A DNA stretch of 64,000 nucleotides from an uncultured Lachnospiraceae bacterium (GCA_947172705.1 CAMWCA010000001.1:1-64000); one strand, 5' to 3'. Shown: positions 10,544 to 20,133, counted from the first letter of the stretch. A program made the numbers and translations. The notes: generated by a model not told the origin, from the sequence alone.

Positions 10544-12673
10544 ATGAGTATGTCCAGATATGAAGACCCGGAATTTTACAGCAACAGAGAACTGAGCTGG
10601 ATTCTGTTTAACAGGAGAGTTTTAAGCGAAGCGAGAAATAAAAATAACCCTCTGTTTGAGAGGCTGAAGTTTTTAAGTATTACAGCGTCCAACCTGGATG
10701 AATTTTTTATGGTCCGCGTGGCATCCTTAAAAGATATGGTAAATGCAGGATATACCAAGACGGACATTGCAGGGATGACGCCCACGGAGCAGCTGCAGGC
10801 GTTGAATCAGGTGACCCATGAGCTGGTGGAGCAGCAGTATGCCACCTATAACCGGTCTATTATACCCCAGCTTCCGGCAAATGGTCTTAAGGTGATAGAA
10901 CGCCATGAGAAACTGACTCAGAAAGAAGGAGCCTATGTGGATAAATATTTTGAAGAGAATGTTTATCCGGTGCTGACGCCCATGGCGGTGGATTCCTCCA
11001 GACCCTTTCCGCTGATTCGGAATAAATCCTTAAACATTGGCGCTCTGGTACAAAAAAAGGAAGGGGATAAAGAACTGGAATTTGCCACGGTGCAGGTGCC
11101 CAGCGTCCTGCCCAGGATCGTGCCCATTCCCTCGGGAAAAGAAGGGGAAACGGTGGTGATCCTGCTGGAGGAGATCATTGAAAGAAACATTCATAAGCTT
11201 TTTCTGAATTATGATATTGTGTGCGCTTATCCCTTCCGCATTATGCGGAATGCGGATCTGTCCATTGAAGAGGACGAGGCGGAGGATCTGCTGAAGGAAA
11301 TCGAGCGTCAGTTGAAAAAAAGACAGTGGGGGCAGGCGATCCGGCTTGAAGTTGAGGAGGGGATCGATGAACGGCTGCTGGATATGATCGAGAGAGAACT
11401 GCATATTGCCAATGAAGACATTTACAGAATCGACGGTCCTCTGGATCTGACTTTTTTAATGAAAATGTATGGGCTCCCGGGCTTCGAGCATTTAAAAGAG
11501 AGAAGCTATGCGGCGCCCCAGCAGGTGCCGGAGCTTCCGCCGGAATGCGATATTTTTGAAAAGATCCGGGAAAAGGACATTTTGCTGTTTCATCCCTATG
11601 AATCCTTTAGCCCTGTGGTGGAATTTATCAGGCAGGCGGCAAGAGATCCGGAGGTGCTTGCCATCAAGCAGACCCTTTACCGGGTCAGCGGCAATTCCCC
11701 TATTATTGCGGCTCTCGCCCAGGCGGCGGAGAATGGAAAACAGGTTTCCGTTCTGGTGGAATTGAAGGCAAGATTTGATGAGGAGAACAACATTGTATGG
11801 GCAAAAATGCTGGAGAAAGCAGGATGCCATGTGATCTATGGGCTGGTAGGGCTTAAGACTCACAGCAAGATCACCCTGGTGGTGCGCCGGGAGGAAGACG
11901 GCATCAGAAGATACGTACATCTGGGAACCGGTAATTACAATGATGCAACCGCAAAGCTTTATACGGACATTGGTCTTTTGACCTGCGCCTCCGCCATCGG
12001 CGAGGATGCTACCGCGGTATTCAATATGCTTTCCGGTTATTCGGAGCCCCTTGGCTGGAACAAGCTGTCTGTGGCGCCTTTGTGGCTGAAGGATCGTTTC
12101 CTGTTTTTGATTGGAAGGGAAAAGGAGAATGCCCTGGCAGGCAGAGGCGGTCATATCATTGCCAAAATGAACAGTCTGTGCGATCAGGATGTGATCAGGG
12201 CGCTCTATGAGGCGGCAGCGGCAGGGGTGAAGATTGAGCTGATCATCAGAGGGATCTGCTGCTTAAAGACAGGGCTGCCGGGGATAGGCGACCGTATTAA
12301 AGTTCGCTCCATTGTGGGAAACTTTCTGGAACACAGCCGTATCTTTTACTTTGAAAATGGCGGAAAAGCGGAGTACTATTGCGCCAGCGCTGACTGGATG
12401 CCAAGAAATCTGGAACGCCGGGTGGAGATCATGTTCCCCATTGACAGACCTGAATTGCAAAAGAAGCTGATGACGATTCTTCAGATGCAGCTTAAGGATA
12501 CGGTCAAAGCGCATATTCTGACCCCTCAGGGCGTCTATGAAAAAGTGGATAAGAGAGGAAAGGGAACCTTTAATTCTCAGCTGGCATTCTGCGATATGGC
12601 TGTGGAAGCGGCAAAAAAGCAGGAGGAGCAGGTGAACAGCAGGATATTTATCCCGGAGATGCATCATGAATAA
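10544..12673 (+). CDS. ppk1: polyphosphate kinase 1
   Basis: NRELSWILFNRRVL, IKQTLYRVSGNSPI, ELKARFDEENNI, HLGTGNYND. Confidence 0.97.
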   Translation: MSMSRYEDPEFYSNRELSWILFNRRVLSEARNKNNPLFERLKFLSITASNLDEFFMVRVASLKDMVNAGYTKTDIAGMTPTEQLQALNQVTHELVEQQYATYNRSIIPQLPANGLKVIERHEKLTQKEGAYVDKYFEENVYPVLTPMAVDSSRPFPLIRNKSLNIGALVQKKEGDKELEFATVQVPSVLPRIVPIPSGKEGETVVILLEEIIERNIHKLFLNYDIVCAYPFRIMRNADLSIEEDEAEDLLKEIERQLKKRQWGQAIRLEVEEGIDERLLDMIERELHIANEDIYRIDGPLDLTFLMKMYGLPGFEHLKERSYAAPQQVPELPPECDIFEKIREKDILLFHPYESFSPVVEFIRQAARDPEVLAIKQTLYRVSGNSPIIAALAQAAENGKQVSVLVELKARFDEENNIVWAKMLEKAGCHVIYGLVGLKTHSKITLVVRREEDGIRRYVHLGTGNYNDATAKLYTDIGLLTCASAIGEDATAVFNMLSGYSEPLGWNKLSVAPLWLKDRFLFLIGREKENALAGRGGHIIAKMNSLCDQDVIRALYEAAAAGVKIELIIRGICCLKTGLPGIGDRIKVRSIVGNFLEHSRIFYFENGGKAEYYCASADWMPRNLERRVEIMFPIDRPELQKKLMTILQMQLKDTVKAHILTPQGVYEKVDKRGKGTFNSQLAFCDMAVEAAKKQEEQVNSRIFIPEMHHE

Positions 12674-13244
12674 GATCATATTGGCTTCCGCTTCCCCCAG
12701 AAGGAGGGAATTGCTGGAGCAGATAGGCTTGGAATTTGAAGTGATTCCAAGCGACATAGAGGAAAAACCTCAAAACCGGATACCCTGTGAGATGGTGATG
12801 GAACTTTCAGCGGTGAAAGCGGAGGATGTTTTTGGGCGCCTTTCCGGGGAAAAGAAAAATTCTGCGATAGTGCTGGGTGCGGATACCGTGGTCGCCCTTG
12901 GAGACCAGATCATGGGCAAGCCCGGAAGCAGAGAGCGCGCGGAGACAATGCTGACCCTTTTGCAGGGGAAGACCCATCAGGTATATACAGGTGTAACGCT
13001 GATTTGCCAAAAGGAAGGGGTTCCGGTACAGGTTTCCTTTTATGAGCGTACAGATGTGGCCATGTATCCCATGAGTGGCGAGGAAATACGTGCCTATGTG
13101 GATACCGGGGAGCCTATGGACAAGGCGGGCGCCTATGGCATTCAGGGAAAGTGCGCCGTTTTCATAAAGGAAATTCAGGGAGACTATTACAATGTGGTAG
13201 GGCTTCCTGTTGCCAGACTATATCAGGAGATGAAGAAGCTATGA
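12666..13244 (+). CDS. maf: Maf-like nucleoside triphosphate pyrophosphatase
   Basis: ILASASPRRRELLEQIG, ADTVVALGDQIMGKP, DKAGAYGIQG. Confidence 0.95.
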   Translation: MNKIILASASPRRRELLEQIGLEFEVIPSDIEEKPQNRIPCEMVMELSAVKAEDVFGRLSGEKKNSAIVLGADTVVALGDQIMGKPGSRERAETMLTLLQGKTHQVYTGVTLICQKEGVPVQVSFYERTDVAMYPMSGEEIRAYVDTGEPMDKAGAYGIQGKCAVFIKEIQGDYYNVVGLPVARLYQEMKKL

Positions 13245-14038
13245 TCAAATTGATTGCGTCGGATGTAGACGGGACTTTAATTCAGGATTCCACGCCGGAT
13301 CTGTATCCTGAGATGGTGCAGACCATCCGGGCTTTAAAGGAAAAAGGAATTCTGTTCTGTGCCGCAAGCGGAAGACAGTATGAAAGCTTGAAAAATGTGT
13401 TCCGGGACGTGGCGGAGGAGATCGCTTACATTGCGGAGAATGGCGCCCATATCCGTTACAGACATCAGAACATTTCCGTTACGCCCATGAAACGGGCGCA
13501 TATTGAGGGGATTATGCAAATGCTCCGCCCATATTACGGGGAATGTGAAGCCGTGATCTCTACGGCGCAGGGGGCTTTGGTAGAAAGTAAAAACCAGGAC
13601 TTTATCGATCTGCTGAAATACGGATATCATAATACCTTCCGGCTGGTGGAGGATGTGCTTAAGGAAAAGGCGGATATCATTAAGATTGCAGTCTACCGGA
13701 AGGAAAGCATCCGTGCGCTTGGGGAAAGCCTTTTTATCCCAACCTGGTCTTCCCAGGTGAAGGCATGTATGGCGGGAGAGGAATGGGTGGATTTCATGGA
13801 TCGCTCAGTAGACAAAGGCAAGGGGTTGAAGATTCTGGAGGAGTATTTGGGCATAAGCAAAGAGGAGACCATGGCGTTTGGCGACAATGACAACGATATC
13901 GGCATGATGCTTGCCGCAGGGGAGAGCTATGCGGTGGACACGGCAACAGACCAGGTGAAGGCGGCGGCAGGCAGCATCTGCCCCGGCTGGCGCGAAAAAG
14001 GAGTTTTTCAAATTATAAATACAAAAATTTTGGGATAG
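13241..14038 (+). CDS. Cof-type HAD-IIB family hydrolase
   Basis: ASDVDGTLIQDS, AASGRQY, DKGKGLKILEEYLGI, AFGDNDNDIGML; start corrected from ORF start 13151. Confidence 0.92.
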   Translation: MIKLIASDVDGTLIQDSTPDLYPEMVQTIRALKEKGILFCAASGRQYESLKNVFRDVAEEIAYIAENGAHIRYRHQNISVTPMKRAHIEGIMQMLRPYYGECEAVISTAQGALVESKNQDFIDLLKYGYHNTFRLVEDVLKEKADIIKIAVYRKESIRALGESLFIPTWSSQVKACMAGEEWVDFMDRSVDKGKGLKILEEYLGISKEETMAFGDNDNDIGMMLAAGESYAVDTATDQVKAAAGSICPGWREKGVFQIINTKILG

Positions 14039-14109
14039 GTATTGACTTAAATAAATAGAATACAGCATAATAATATTAGCAATTAAATTTTGTCATAGGA
14101 GAACAGGTT

Positions 14110-14376
14110 ATGCATGAATTTGATGATGCGGTATTACAATGTTTTTTGGACAATCAGAGGCAGTTGTTTCCGGAGGAGGATGTGGCGTCCAATCTGGAGG
14201 AAGCGGAGGCGTTTTTGGAGGAATGCCTTGCCGTTGTGGTGAATTCCGTGGAAGAAGTATGGGAATTCTTTGAAGAAGAAGGCGTTGATGTGGAGAATGT
14301 GAAGGGAGAAGAAATTCTGGAAGCGGATGAGGTGTTTGATATTGGAGATGGCAGATATCTCATTGTAGAAGGATAA
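14110..14376 (+). CDS. small highly acidic protein of unknown function
   Basis: 88 aa, Glu-rich; SD upstream; co-directional with the CPBP gene. Confidence 0.6.
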   Translation: MHEFDDAVLQCFLDNQRQLFPEEDVASNLEEAEAFLEECLAVVVNSVEEVWEFFEEEGVDVENVKGEEILEADEVFDIGDGRYLIVEG

Positions 14377-14384
14377 CAGAAAAG

Positions 14385-15323
14385 ATGGAAAAGCAGACAA
14401 ACAAAAATACCAGGCAGATCGTGATCTATCTTTTGATTACTTTTATTCTTACTTATGCAGTAGAAATTTTCCTGATCATGCCCATGGCAGGGAGCACGGA
14501 TCTGCTGCTGGCTTCTCTGGCGCAGGCATTGAAGGCGGGGGTGATGATGATACCGGCTTTCGGAGCGTTGACGGCACGGCTTGTGACGGGAGAAAAACTG
14601 AGCAAAGAGAATTTGATGCTTTCCTTTCACTTTAAGGGAAATCTGAAATATTATGGGCTTGCCTGGTTTGGCATGGCTTTTTTGATCGCATTTGGGGCGG
14701 CGCTGTATTTTTTGATTTTTCCCAGGCAGTTTGATCCCAATATGGGTTATATAAAAAGCTTACTGGAAGCCCAGCAAAGCGCACTGGGACAGACCGGAGA
14801 GATATCCCAAAGCATGGTGGTGCAGGTCGTGGCAGTTCAGATGCTTATGGGTGTGTTCCTTTCTCCTTTTTTGAATGCCATTCCCTGCTTTGGAGAGGAG
14901 TGGGGCTGGAGAGGCTTTCTCCTGCCAAAATTGTTGAAGCGCTTTAAAGTAGTGCCCTCCCTTCTTTTAAGCGGAGTAATCTGGGGGCTGTGGCATGCGC
15001 CGCTGATCGTAGCCGGGCACAATTACGGAATTGGTTATCGGGGCTTCCCTTACCTGGGAATTTTTGCCATGTGTGTGTTCTGCATTGTGGTGGGAATTAT
15101 TTTATCCTATGTAACGATCAAGACAGAAAGCTGCATTCCGGCGATCATGGGGCATGGAACATTGAATGGTCTTGCATCTGCAGGTATATGTTTTGTATCC
15201 CTTCAAAATCCTTATAATGTATTTGTAGGACCGTTGCCGGTAGGCGTTATCGGAGGCGCGGGATTGATTTTGACAGCTGCCCTGCTGCTATATAAGTTAT
15301 ACAGGGAAGAAAAAAGCGCTTGA
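14385..15323 (+). CDS. CPBP family intramembrane glutamic endopeptidase
   Basis: EEWGWRGFLLPKL and WGLWHAPLI motifs, multiple TM helices. Confidence 0.9.
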   Translation: MEKQTNKNTRQIVIYLLITFILTYAVEIFLIMPMAGSTDLLLASLAQALKAGVMMIPAFGALTARLVTGEKLSKENLMLSFHFKGNLKYYGLAWFGMAFLIAFGAALYFLIFPRQFDPNMGYIKSLLEAQQSALGQTGEISQSMVVQVVAVQMLMGVFLSPFLNAIPCFGEEWGWRGFLLPKLLKRFKVVPSLLLSGVIWGLWHAPLIVAGHNYGIGYRGFPYLGIFAMCVFCIVVGIILSYVTIKTESCIPAIMGHGTLNGLASAGICFVSLQNPYNVFVGPLPVGVIGGAGLILTAALLLYKLYREEKSA

Positions 15324-15326
15324 CAA

Positions 15327-15537
15327 TTCCTTTATATGGTGTTAAAGTAAATGAGCATGCGGAAAACGCAGGTACATGAAGCAGAGTATCCACTCTCACC
15401 CTGTGGCAATCGGGCTTACAGGCGTTTATCATTTTTAACTTTGCGCTTATATAAGGTTTATTGCGCTATAGTTGTGAGGTTTAGTGGATAGGTATGCTAT
15501 CCACTTTTTTAGTTCATGAGGTAGGGAGGATACAGCC
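15327..15537 (+). promoter_or_regulatory. infC-rpmI-rplT leader (transcription attenuator, L20/IF3 leader type)
   Basis: TTGACA at 15321 upstream; terminator hairpin AGTGGATAG-gtatg-CTATCCACT-TTTTT at 15483-15510; TATCCACT at 15387-15394 duplicates the 3' arm, giving an alternative pairing for AGTGGATA. Confidence 0.75.
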
Positions 15538-16044
15538 ATTAGCGAATTATTCATTAACGAACAAATCAGAGACAAGGAAGTGCGTGTTGTCGGAGAAAAC
15601 GGCGAACAGCTGGGAATCATGTCTTCAAGGGAAGCATTACAGATGGCAGAGGAAGCAGGCGTGGATCTTGTAAAGATCGCACCCACCGCCAAGCCCCCTG
15701 TGTGCAAGCTTGTTGATTACGGGAAGTATAAATATGAGCAGACCCGTAAGGAGAAGGAAGCGAAGAAAAAACAGAGAGTAATTGAAGTGAAGGAAATCCG
15801 CCTGTCTCCTAATATTGATACCAATGACCTTAATACCAAAATGAATGCAGCAAGAAAATTTATCTCCAAAGGAGACAGAGTGAAGATTACTTTAAGATTC
15901 CGGGGACGTGAAATGGCGCATATGGCAAACAGCAAGCATATTCTGGACGATTTTGCCGAGGCTCTTTCCGATATATGCGTGGTTGAAAAAGCGCCCAAGG
16001 TGGAAGGAAGAAGTATGACAATGTTTTTAACTGAAAAGCGTTAG
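15538..16044 (+). CDS. infC: translation initiation factor IF-3 (ATT start)
   Basis: In-frame ATT at 15538 preceded by GGGAGGA; translation (I)SELFINEQIRDKEVRVVGENGEQLGI matches the IF-3 N-terminus; the ATG ORF from 15580 lacks it. Confidence 0.9.
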   Translation: MSELFINEQIRDKEVRVVGENGEQLGIMSSREALQMAEEAGVDLVKIAPTAKPPVCKLVDYGKYKYEQTRKEKEAKKKQRVIEVKEIRLSPNIDTNDLNTKMNAARKFISKGDRVKITLRFRGREMAHMANSKHILDDFAEALSDICVVEKAPKVEGRSMTMFLTEKR

Positions 16045-16119
16045 CCTGGCAGTTAAAATAGAAGGCGGAGGACATGCCCGCCAATGGAAATTTAAATTAG
16101 TATACAGGAGGAAACAGTT

Positions 16120-16317
16120 ATGCCCAAAATGAAAACAAGCAAATCGGCTGCAAAGCGTTTTAAAGCTACAGGAACAGGTAAATTGAAAAGAAGCAAAGCT
16201 TACAAGAGCCATATCTTAACCAAGAAGACTACCAAGAGGAAAAGAAATTTAAGACAGCCTGCAATTACAGATAAGACAAATGTTAAGAATATGAAGAAGA
16301 TTTTACCCTATTTATAA
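16120..16317 (+). CDS. rpmI: 50S ribosomal protein L35
   Basis: [24 protein letters not shown]. Confidence 0.98.
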   Translation: MPKMKTSKSAAKRFKATGTGKLKRSKAYKSHILTKKTTKRKRNLRQPAITDKTNVKNMKKILPYL

Positions 16318-16347
16318 GTTTCATAAGTCGTAAGGAGGATATAAGAG

Positions 16348-16704
16348 ATGGCAAGAATTAAAGGCGGCATGAACGCCAAGAAAAAACACAATAGAGTATT
16401 AAAGCTTGCGAAAGGCTACAGAGGAGCCAGAAGCAAACAGTACAGAGTAGCAAAGCAGTCCGTAATGAGAGCGTTAGCTTCTTCCTATGCAGGACGCAAG
16501 GAGAGAAAGCGTCAGTTCAGACGTCTTTGGATCGCACGAATTAATGCGGCAGCAAGGATGAACGGTTTATCTTACAGCAAATTTATGCATGGACTGAAGC
16601 TTGCAGAGGTAGAGGTCAACAGAAAGATGCTTGCAGAGCTTGCGGTAAATGATGCGGAAGGCTTCAAGACATTGGCAGACCTGGCAAAGAGCAAAATTGC
16701 ATAA
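16348..16704 (+). CDS. rplT: 50S ribosomal protein L20
   Basis: [33 protein letters not shown]. Confidence 0.98.
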   Translation: MARIKGGMNAKKKHNRVLKLAKGYRGARSKQYRVAKQSVMRALASSYAGRKERKRQFRRLWIARINAAARMNGLSYSKFMHGLKLAEVEVNRKMLAELAVNDAEGFKTLADLAKSKIA

Positions 16705-16729
16705 AATAAATTTGAAAATGTTTTAAACC

Positions 16730-16764
16730 AAAGACCTTATTCCAGTTAATAAGGTCTTTTTTCT
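16730..16764 (+). terminator. intrinsic terminator of infC-rpmI-rplT
   Basis: AAAGACCTTAT-tccagtta-ATAAGGTCTTT followed by T-run (11-bp stem). Confidence 0.92.
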
Positions 16765-16825
16765 ATAGGAAACATGTGATATGATTGCTTTATATTGTAA
16801 GGAAGCAAATACAGGGAGGAATGAG

Positions 16826-18325
16826 ATGAGGGCGCTTAGGCATTTGGAACCCAGGGATGTTTTTTATTATTTTGAAGAAATCAGCCGAATTCCCCACGGA
16901 TCAGGCAATACGGATCAGATCAGCAATTATCTGGCAGCGTTTGCCAGAGAGAAAAATCTTGAACATTATCAGGATGAAATAGGAAATGTAATCATCATGA
17001 AAGAAGCAACTCCGGGCTACGAGGATCATCCGCCGGTTATGCTGCAGGGGCACATGGATATGGTTGCGGTAAAAAAGCCGGAATCCCCAATCGATATGGA
17101 GAAGGAGGGGCTGAAGCTGGCGGTGGACGGCGACAGACTGATCGCCCAGGGAACCAGCCTGGGAGGCGATGATGGCATTGCCATTGCTTATGGGCTTGCA
17201 CTCCTTGCAGGCAGTCAATATCAGCACCCCAGAGTGGAACTGGTGGTCACGGTGGATGAAGAGGTCGGAATGGATGGAGCGAGAGCTTTGGATGTTTCGC
17301 CTCTGAAAGCAAAACGGCTGATCAATCTGGATTCAGAGGAAGAAGGAATTTTCCTTGCAGGCTGTGCCGGCGGCGCAAGGGTCAATTATTACTTTGACCA
17401 TGAGAGAAGATCAAGAAAAGGGCTTTGCTGTGAAGTCCGCGTAGAGGGCTTAAAGGGCGGACATTCAGGGGAAGAGATCAATAAAGAACGGGGAAACGGC
17501 ATTTGCCTTTTGGGAAGAGTTCTTGCAAGGCTTTCAGGGAAATTGGATATTTGCATTGAGGACCTGGAGGGCGGCGTGGCGGACAATGCCATTCCAGGCC
17601 ATGCAGCTGCCCGCATTCTGCTGACCGGCTATAAAAACGGAAACAGCAGACAGAAGAGCATGCAGGGCGAGTTTTCCGAGCAGGAATGTCTGGCGCTTTT
17701 TAAGCATACCTGTGAGAAGCTTGGCAGAGAGTTTCAGACGGAATTGGCGGAAAAGGACGGCGGAGTATGTGTTAAGACGCATTCCCAGGGAACAGGGGAG
17801 AGAATGGTTGTGGAAGAGGAGGCAAGCAGCCGGCTGATCGCCATGTTGAACGGACTTCCCCATGGGGTTCAGGCAATGAGCAGCGCCATGCCGGGCTTAG
17901 TGGAAACCTCTCTTAATCCTGGATTACTTTCCATGAATGAGCATCAGGTAAACATAGGGATATCTGTGCGCAGTTCTTTTGACAGCGCAAAGCAGGCATT
18001 GATCAGACAGCTTCAAAGTATCGCCCAGCTTGCAGGAGCAAAAACAGAGGTGACCGGTGAATATCCTGGCTGGGCATATAAAAAAGAGTCGCCTTTGCGG
18101 GATAAAATGGTGGAAGTATATGAAGAAATGTATCAGGCAAAGCCGATGGTCAGGGCGATCCATGCAGGCGTGGAATGTGGTCTGCTTGCCCATAAAATAC
18201 ATGGGCTGGACTGCGTGTCCATAGGACCTGATATGAAAAATATTCATACCGCGGAAGAGGAACTTTGCATTTCTTCTGCAGAAAGAGTCTGGAAGTATCT
18301 TTTAAGGCTCTTACAGGCACTGTAG
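16826..18325 (+). CDS. pepD: aminoacyl-histidine dipeptidase (PepD-like, M20)
   Basis: LQGHMDMV, TSLGGDDGIAIAY, VTVDEEVGMDGA, AIHAGVECGLL; start 16826 follows a gggagga SD. Confidence 0.92.
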   Translation: MRALRHLEPRDVFYYFEEISRIPHGSGNTDQISNYLAAFAREKNLEHYQDEIGNVIIMKEATPGYEDHPPVMLQGHMDMVAVKKPESPIDMEKEGLKLAVDGDRLIAQGTSLGGDDGIAIAYGLALLAGSQYQHPRVELVVTVDEEVGMDGARALDVSPLKAKRLINLDSEEEGIFLAGCAGGARVNYYFDHERRSRKGLCCEVRVEGLKGGHSGEEINKERGNGICLLGRVLARLSGKLDICIEDLEGGVADNAIPGHAAARILLTGYKNGNSRQKSMQGEFSEQECLALFKHTCEKLGREFQTELAEKDGGVCVKTHSQGTGERMVVEEEASSRLIAMLNGLPHGVQAMSSAMPGLVETSLNPGLLSMNEHQVNIGISVRSSFDSAKQALIRQLQSIAQLAGAKTEVTGEYPGWAYKKESPLRDKMVEVYEEMYQAKPMVRAIHAGVECGLLAHKIHGLDCVSIGPDMKNIHTAEEELCISSAERVWKYLLRLLQAL

Positions 18326-18399
18326 AAAATCGGATAAGGAGATTACTGTGAAAATGCTGACGCCCAAATTTGCAGGTGTTGGCAGCATGGAGGATTACT

Positions 18400-19590
18400 A
18401 TGAATTTGAACCGAAAAAATATCAAAAAGATACGGGGATTGATTTTGTTTGCGGCTGTGGTGATTTTAGGGCTGATGAAATTTGATCTTTTGTGTGCCGC
18501 CGCGGTATTTGTGGTGAATATCCTGAAGCCCTTTATTCTGGGCGGTATGATTGCATTTGTAATCAATATTCCCATGGGCTTTTTTGAGACAAAGGTATTT
18601 GGCAGCGGTCTGGCAAAAAAAGGAAAGGGCAGTTATTTGCAGAAAAGCAGGAGAGGAATCAGCATGGTGCTTTCCTTCTTTGCCGTAATTTTGGTGGTTA
18701 CCCTGGTAGTGGTTACGGTAATACCCCAGCTTTTTGCGGCAATCAGGGTGCTTACCAATAAGATTCCCGTATTCTGGATGGATCTCATCGCGCAGTTGGA
18801 GATTTTGTTTGCAGAAAACCCTGAGTTGATGGGAGTTTTAAACAGTTTTGAATCCATTGAGATCGACTGGCAGAAAATCATCAACACAGTGTTGGAGTTT
18901 TTGCAAAATGGAATGGGAAGCATGCTGAACTCTACGTTTACAGTGGCAAGCAGCATTATCAGCAGTACCGTTAATTTTTTTATTGCCCTGGTTTTTTCTA
19001 TCTATATTCTGGTACAAAAGGAGAAGCTGGGAAATCAGTTTAAAAGACTTTTAAAGGCATACGGGACACCTAAGATATATCAGGGAACACTTAAGGTGTG
19101 CAGGCTTTTACACCAGAACTTCAGTCATTTTATCACCGGACAGTGTACCGAAGCTGTAATTTTAGGTTTGATGTTTGTGGTTTCCATGACCATTTTCAGA
19201 TTTGATTATGCGGTGATGATAGGAGTGTTGATTGCATTTACGGCATTGATTCCCATTGTAGGCGCATTTATTGGCTGCTTTGTAGGCGCGTTTTTGATGC
19301 TGGTGGATGATCCGGTAAGGGCGCTTTGGTTTGTAATTTTGTTTATTGTGCTGCAGCAGATCGAAGGGAATCTGATTTATCCCCACGTGGTGGGAAATTC
19401 GGTAGGTCTGCCTTCCATATGGGTGCTCGCCGCGGTTACGGTGGGCGGCAGTCTCATGGGCATATTTGGCATGTTGATTTTTATTCCCCTTCTTTCTACG
19501 GTGTATATGCTGCTTAGAGAAGATGTGAATAAGCGAAACGGAACCCTGCCGGAACCCCAGGCGGCGCCTCCGGATGTTTCACCCAAGTAA
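18400..19590 (+). CDS. AI-2E family transporter (PerM-like)
   Basis: Multi-TM; FIPYxG-like region TALIPIVGAFIGCF, QQIEGNLIYPHVVG; SD ggagga before 18400. Confidence 0.88.
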   Translation: MNLNRKNIKKIRGLILFAAVVILGLMKFDLLCAAAVFVVNILKPFILGGMIAFVINIPMGFFETKVFGSGLAKKGKGSYLQKSRRGISMVLSFFAVILVVTLVVVTVIPQLFAAIRVLTNKIPVFWMDLIAQLEILFAENPELMGVLNSFESIEIDWQKIINTVLEFLQNGMGSMLNSTFTVASSIISSTVNFFIALVFSIYILVQKEKLGNQFKRLLKAYGTPKIYQGTLKVCRLLHQNFSHFITGQCTEAVILGLMFVVSMTIFRFDYAVMIGVLIAFTALIPIVGAFIGCFVGAFLMLVDDPVRALWFVILFIVLQQIEGNLIYPHVVGNSVGLPSIWVLAAVTVGGSLMGIFGMLIFIPLLSTVYMLLREDVNKRNGTLPEPQAAPPDVSPK

Positions 19591-19605
19591 AAAGGATGGA
19601 TAAAT

Positions 19606-19635
19606 AAAAAGCACTGGCGAAAGCCAGTGCTTTTT
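19606..19635. terminator. bidirectional terminator with GAAA tetraloop
   Basis: AAAAAGCACTGGC-GAAA-GCCAGTGCTTTTT, perfect 13-bp stem between convergent AI-2E gene and tRNA. Confidence 0.92.
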
Positions 19636-19637
19636 CG

Positions 19638-19710
19638 TCGGAGTGACAAGACTTGAACTTGCGGCCTCTACTTCCCTAAAGTAGCGCTCTACCACCTGAG
19701 CCACACCCCG
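19638..19710 (-). tRNA. tRNA-Pro (anticodon AGG)
   Basis: Reverse complement CGGGGTGTGGCTCAGGTGGTAGAGCGCTACTTTAGGGAAGTAGAGGCCGCAAGTTCAAGTCTTGTCACTCCGA folds as a cloverleaf; loop TTAGGGA gives AGG; CCA not encoded. Confidence 0.9.
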
Positions 19711-19796
19711 AAACGCAAGTTATATTATAAAGGGTGTGGGAAATAAAATCAAGCCCTATTTTAAAAAAGTTTTTTTGAAAATTTATAAAAAAGCAG

Positions 19797-19825
19797 TTGA
19801 CATTTTTGAAAATCAGCCATATACT
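19797..19825 (+). promoter_or_regulatory. sigma70-type promoter of the fab operon
   Basis: TTGACA (19797-19802) - 17 nt - TATACT (19820-19825). Confidence 0.85.
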
Positions 19826-19869
19826 TTGACTGTCAAATAATTTGAATATCAAAATATTTGACGGGCAAA
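19825..19869 (+). promoter_or_regulatory. three tandem FabT-like operators
   Basis: TTTGACTGTCAAA (19825-37), TTTGAATATCAAA (19841-53), TTTGACGGGCAAA (19857-69); 16-bp periodicity. Confidence 0.8.
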
Positions 19870-19902
19870 TAAATTATAGAAGTAAATAAAAGGAGAAAGA
19901 TT

Positions 19903-20133
19903 ATGCTTGAAAAGGTAACGGAGATTCTAAGAGAACAGTTGAATTTGGAGAATGCGGATATTCAGATGGAGACCTCTTTTAAGGAGGACCTTGAAGTGGA
20001 TTCTCTGGATTTGTTTGAGCTGGTGATGGCATTGGAGGAGGAATATGATATTGAGATCCCTTCTGAAGATCTGGAACAGCTTACCACGGTAGGGGCAGTG
20101 GTGGAATATTTAAAGAATAAAGGGGCGGAGTAA
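19903..20133 (+). CDS. acpP: acyl carrier protein
   Basis: EVDSLDLFELVMALEEEYDIEIP. Confidence 0.96.
   Translation: MLEKVTEILREQLNLENADIQMETSFKEDLEVDSLDLFELVMALEEEYDIEIPSEDLEQLTTVGAVVEYLKNKGAE

Noticed and set aside
14040-14105. Promoter candidate upstream of the acidic 88-aa protein (TTGACT... region)
   Set aside because: Spacing to a -10-like sequence is ambiguous, so not annotated.
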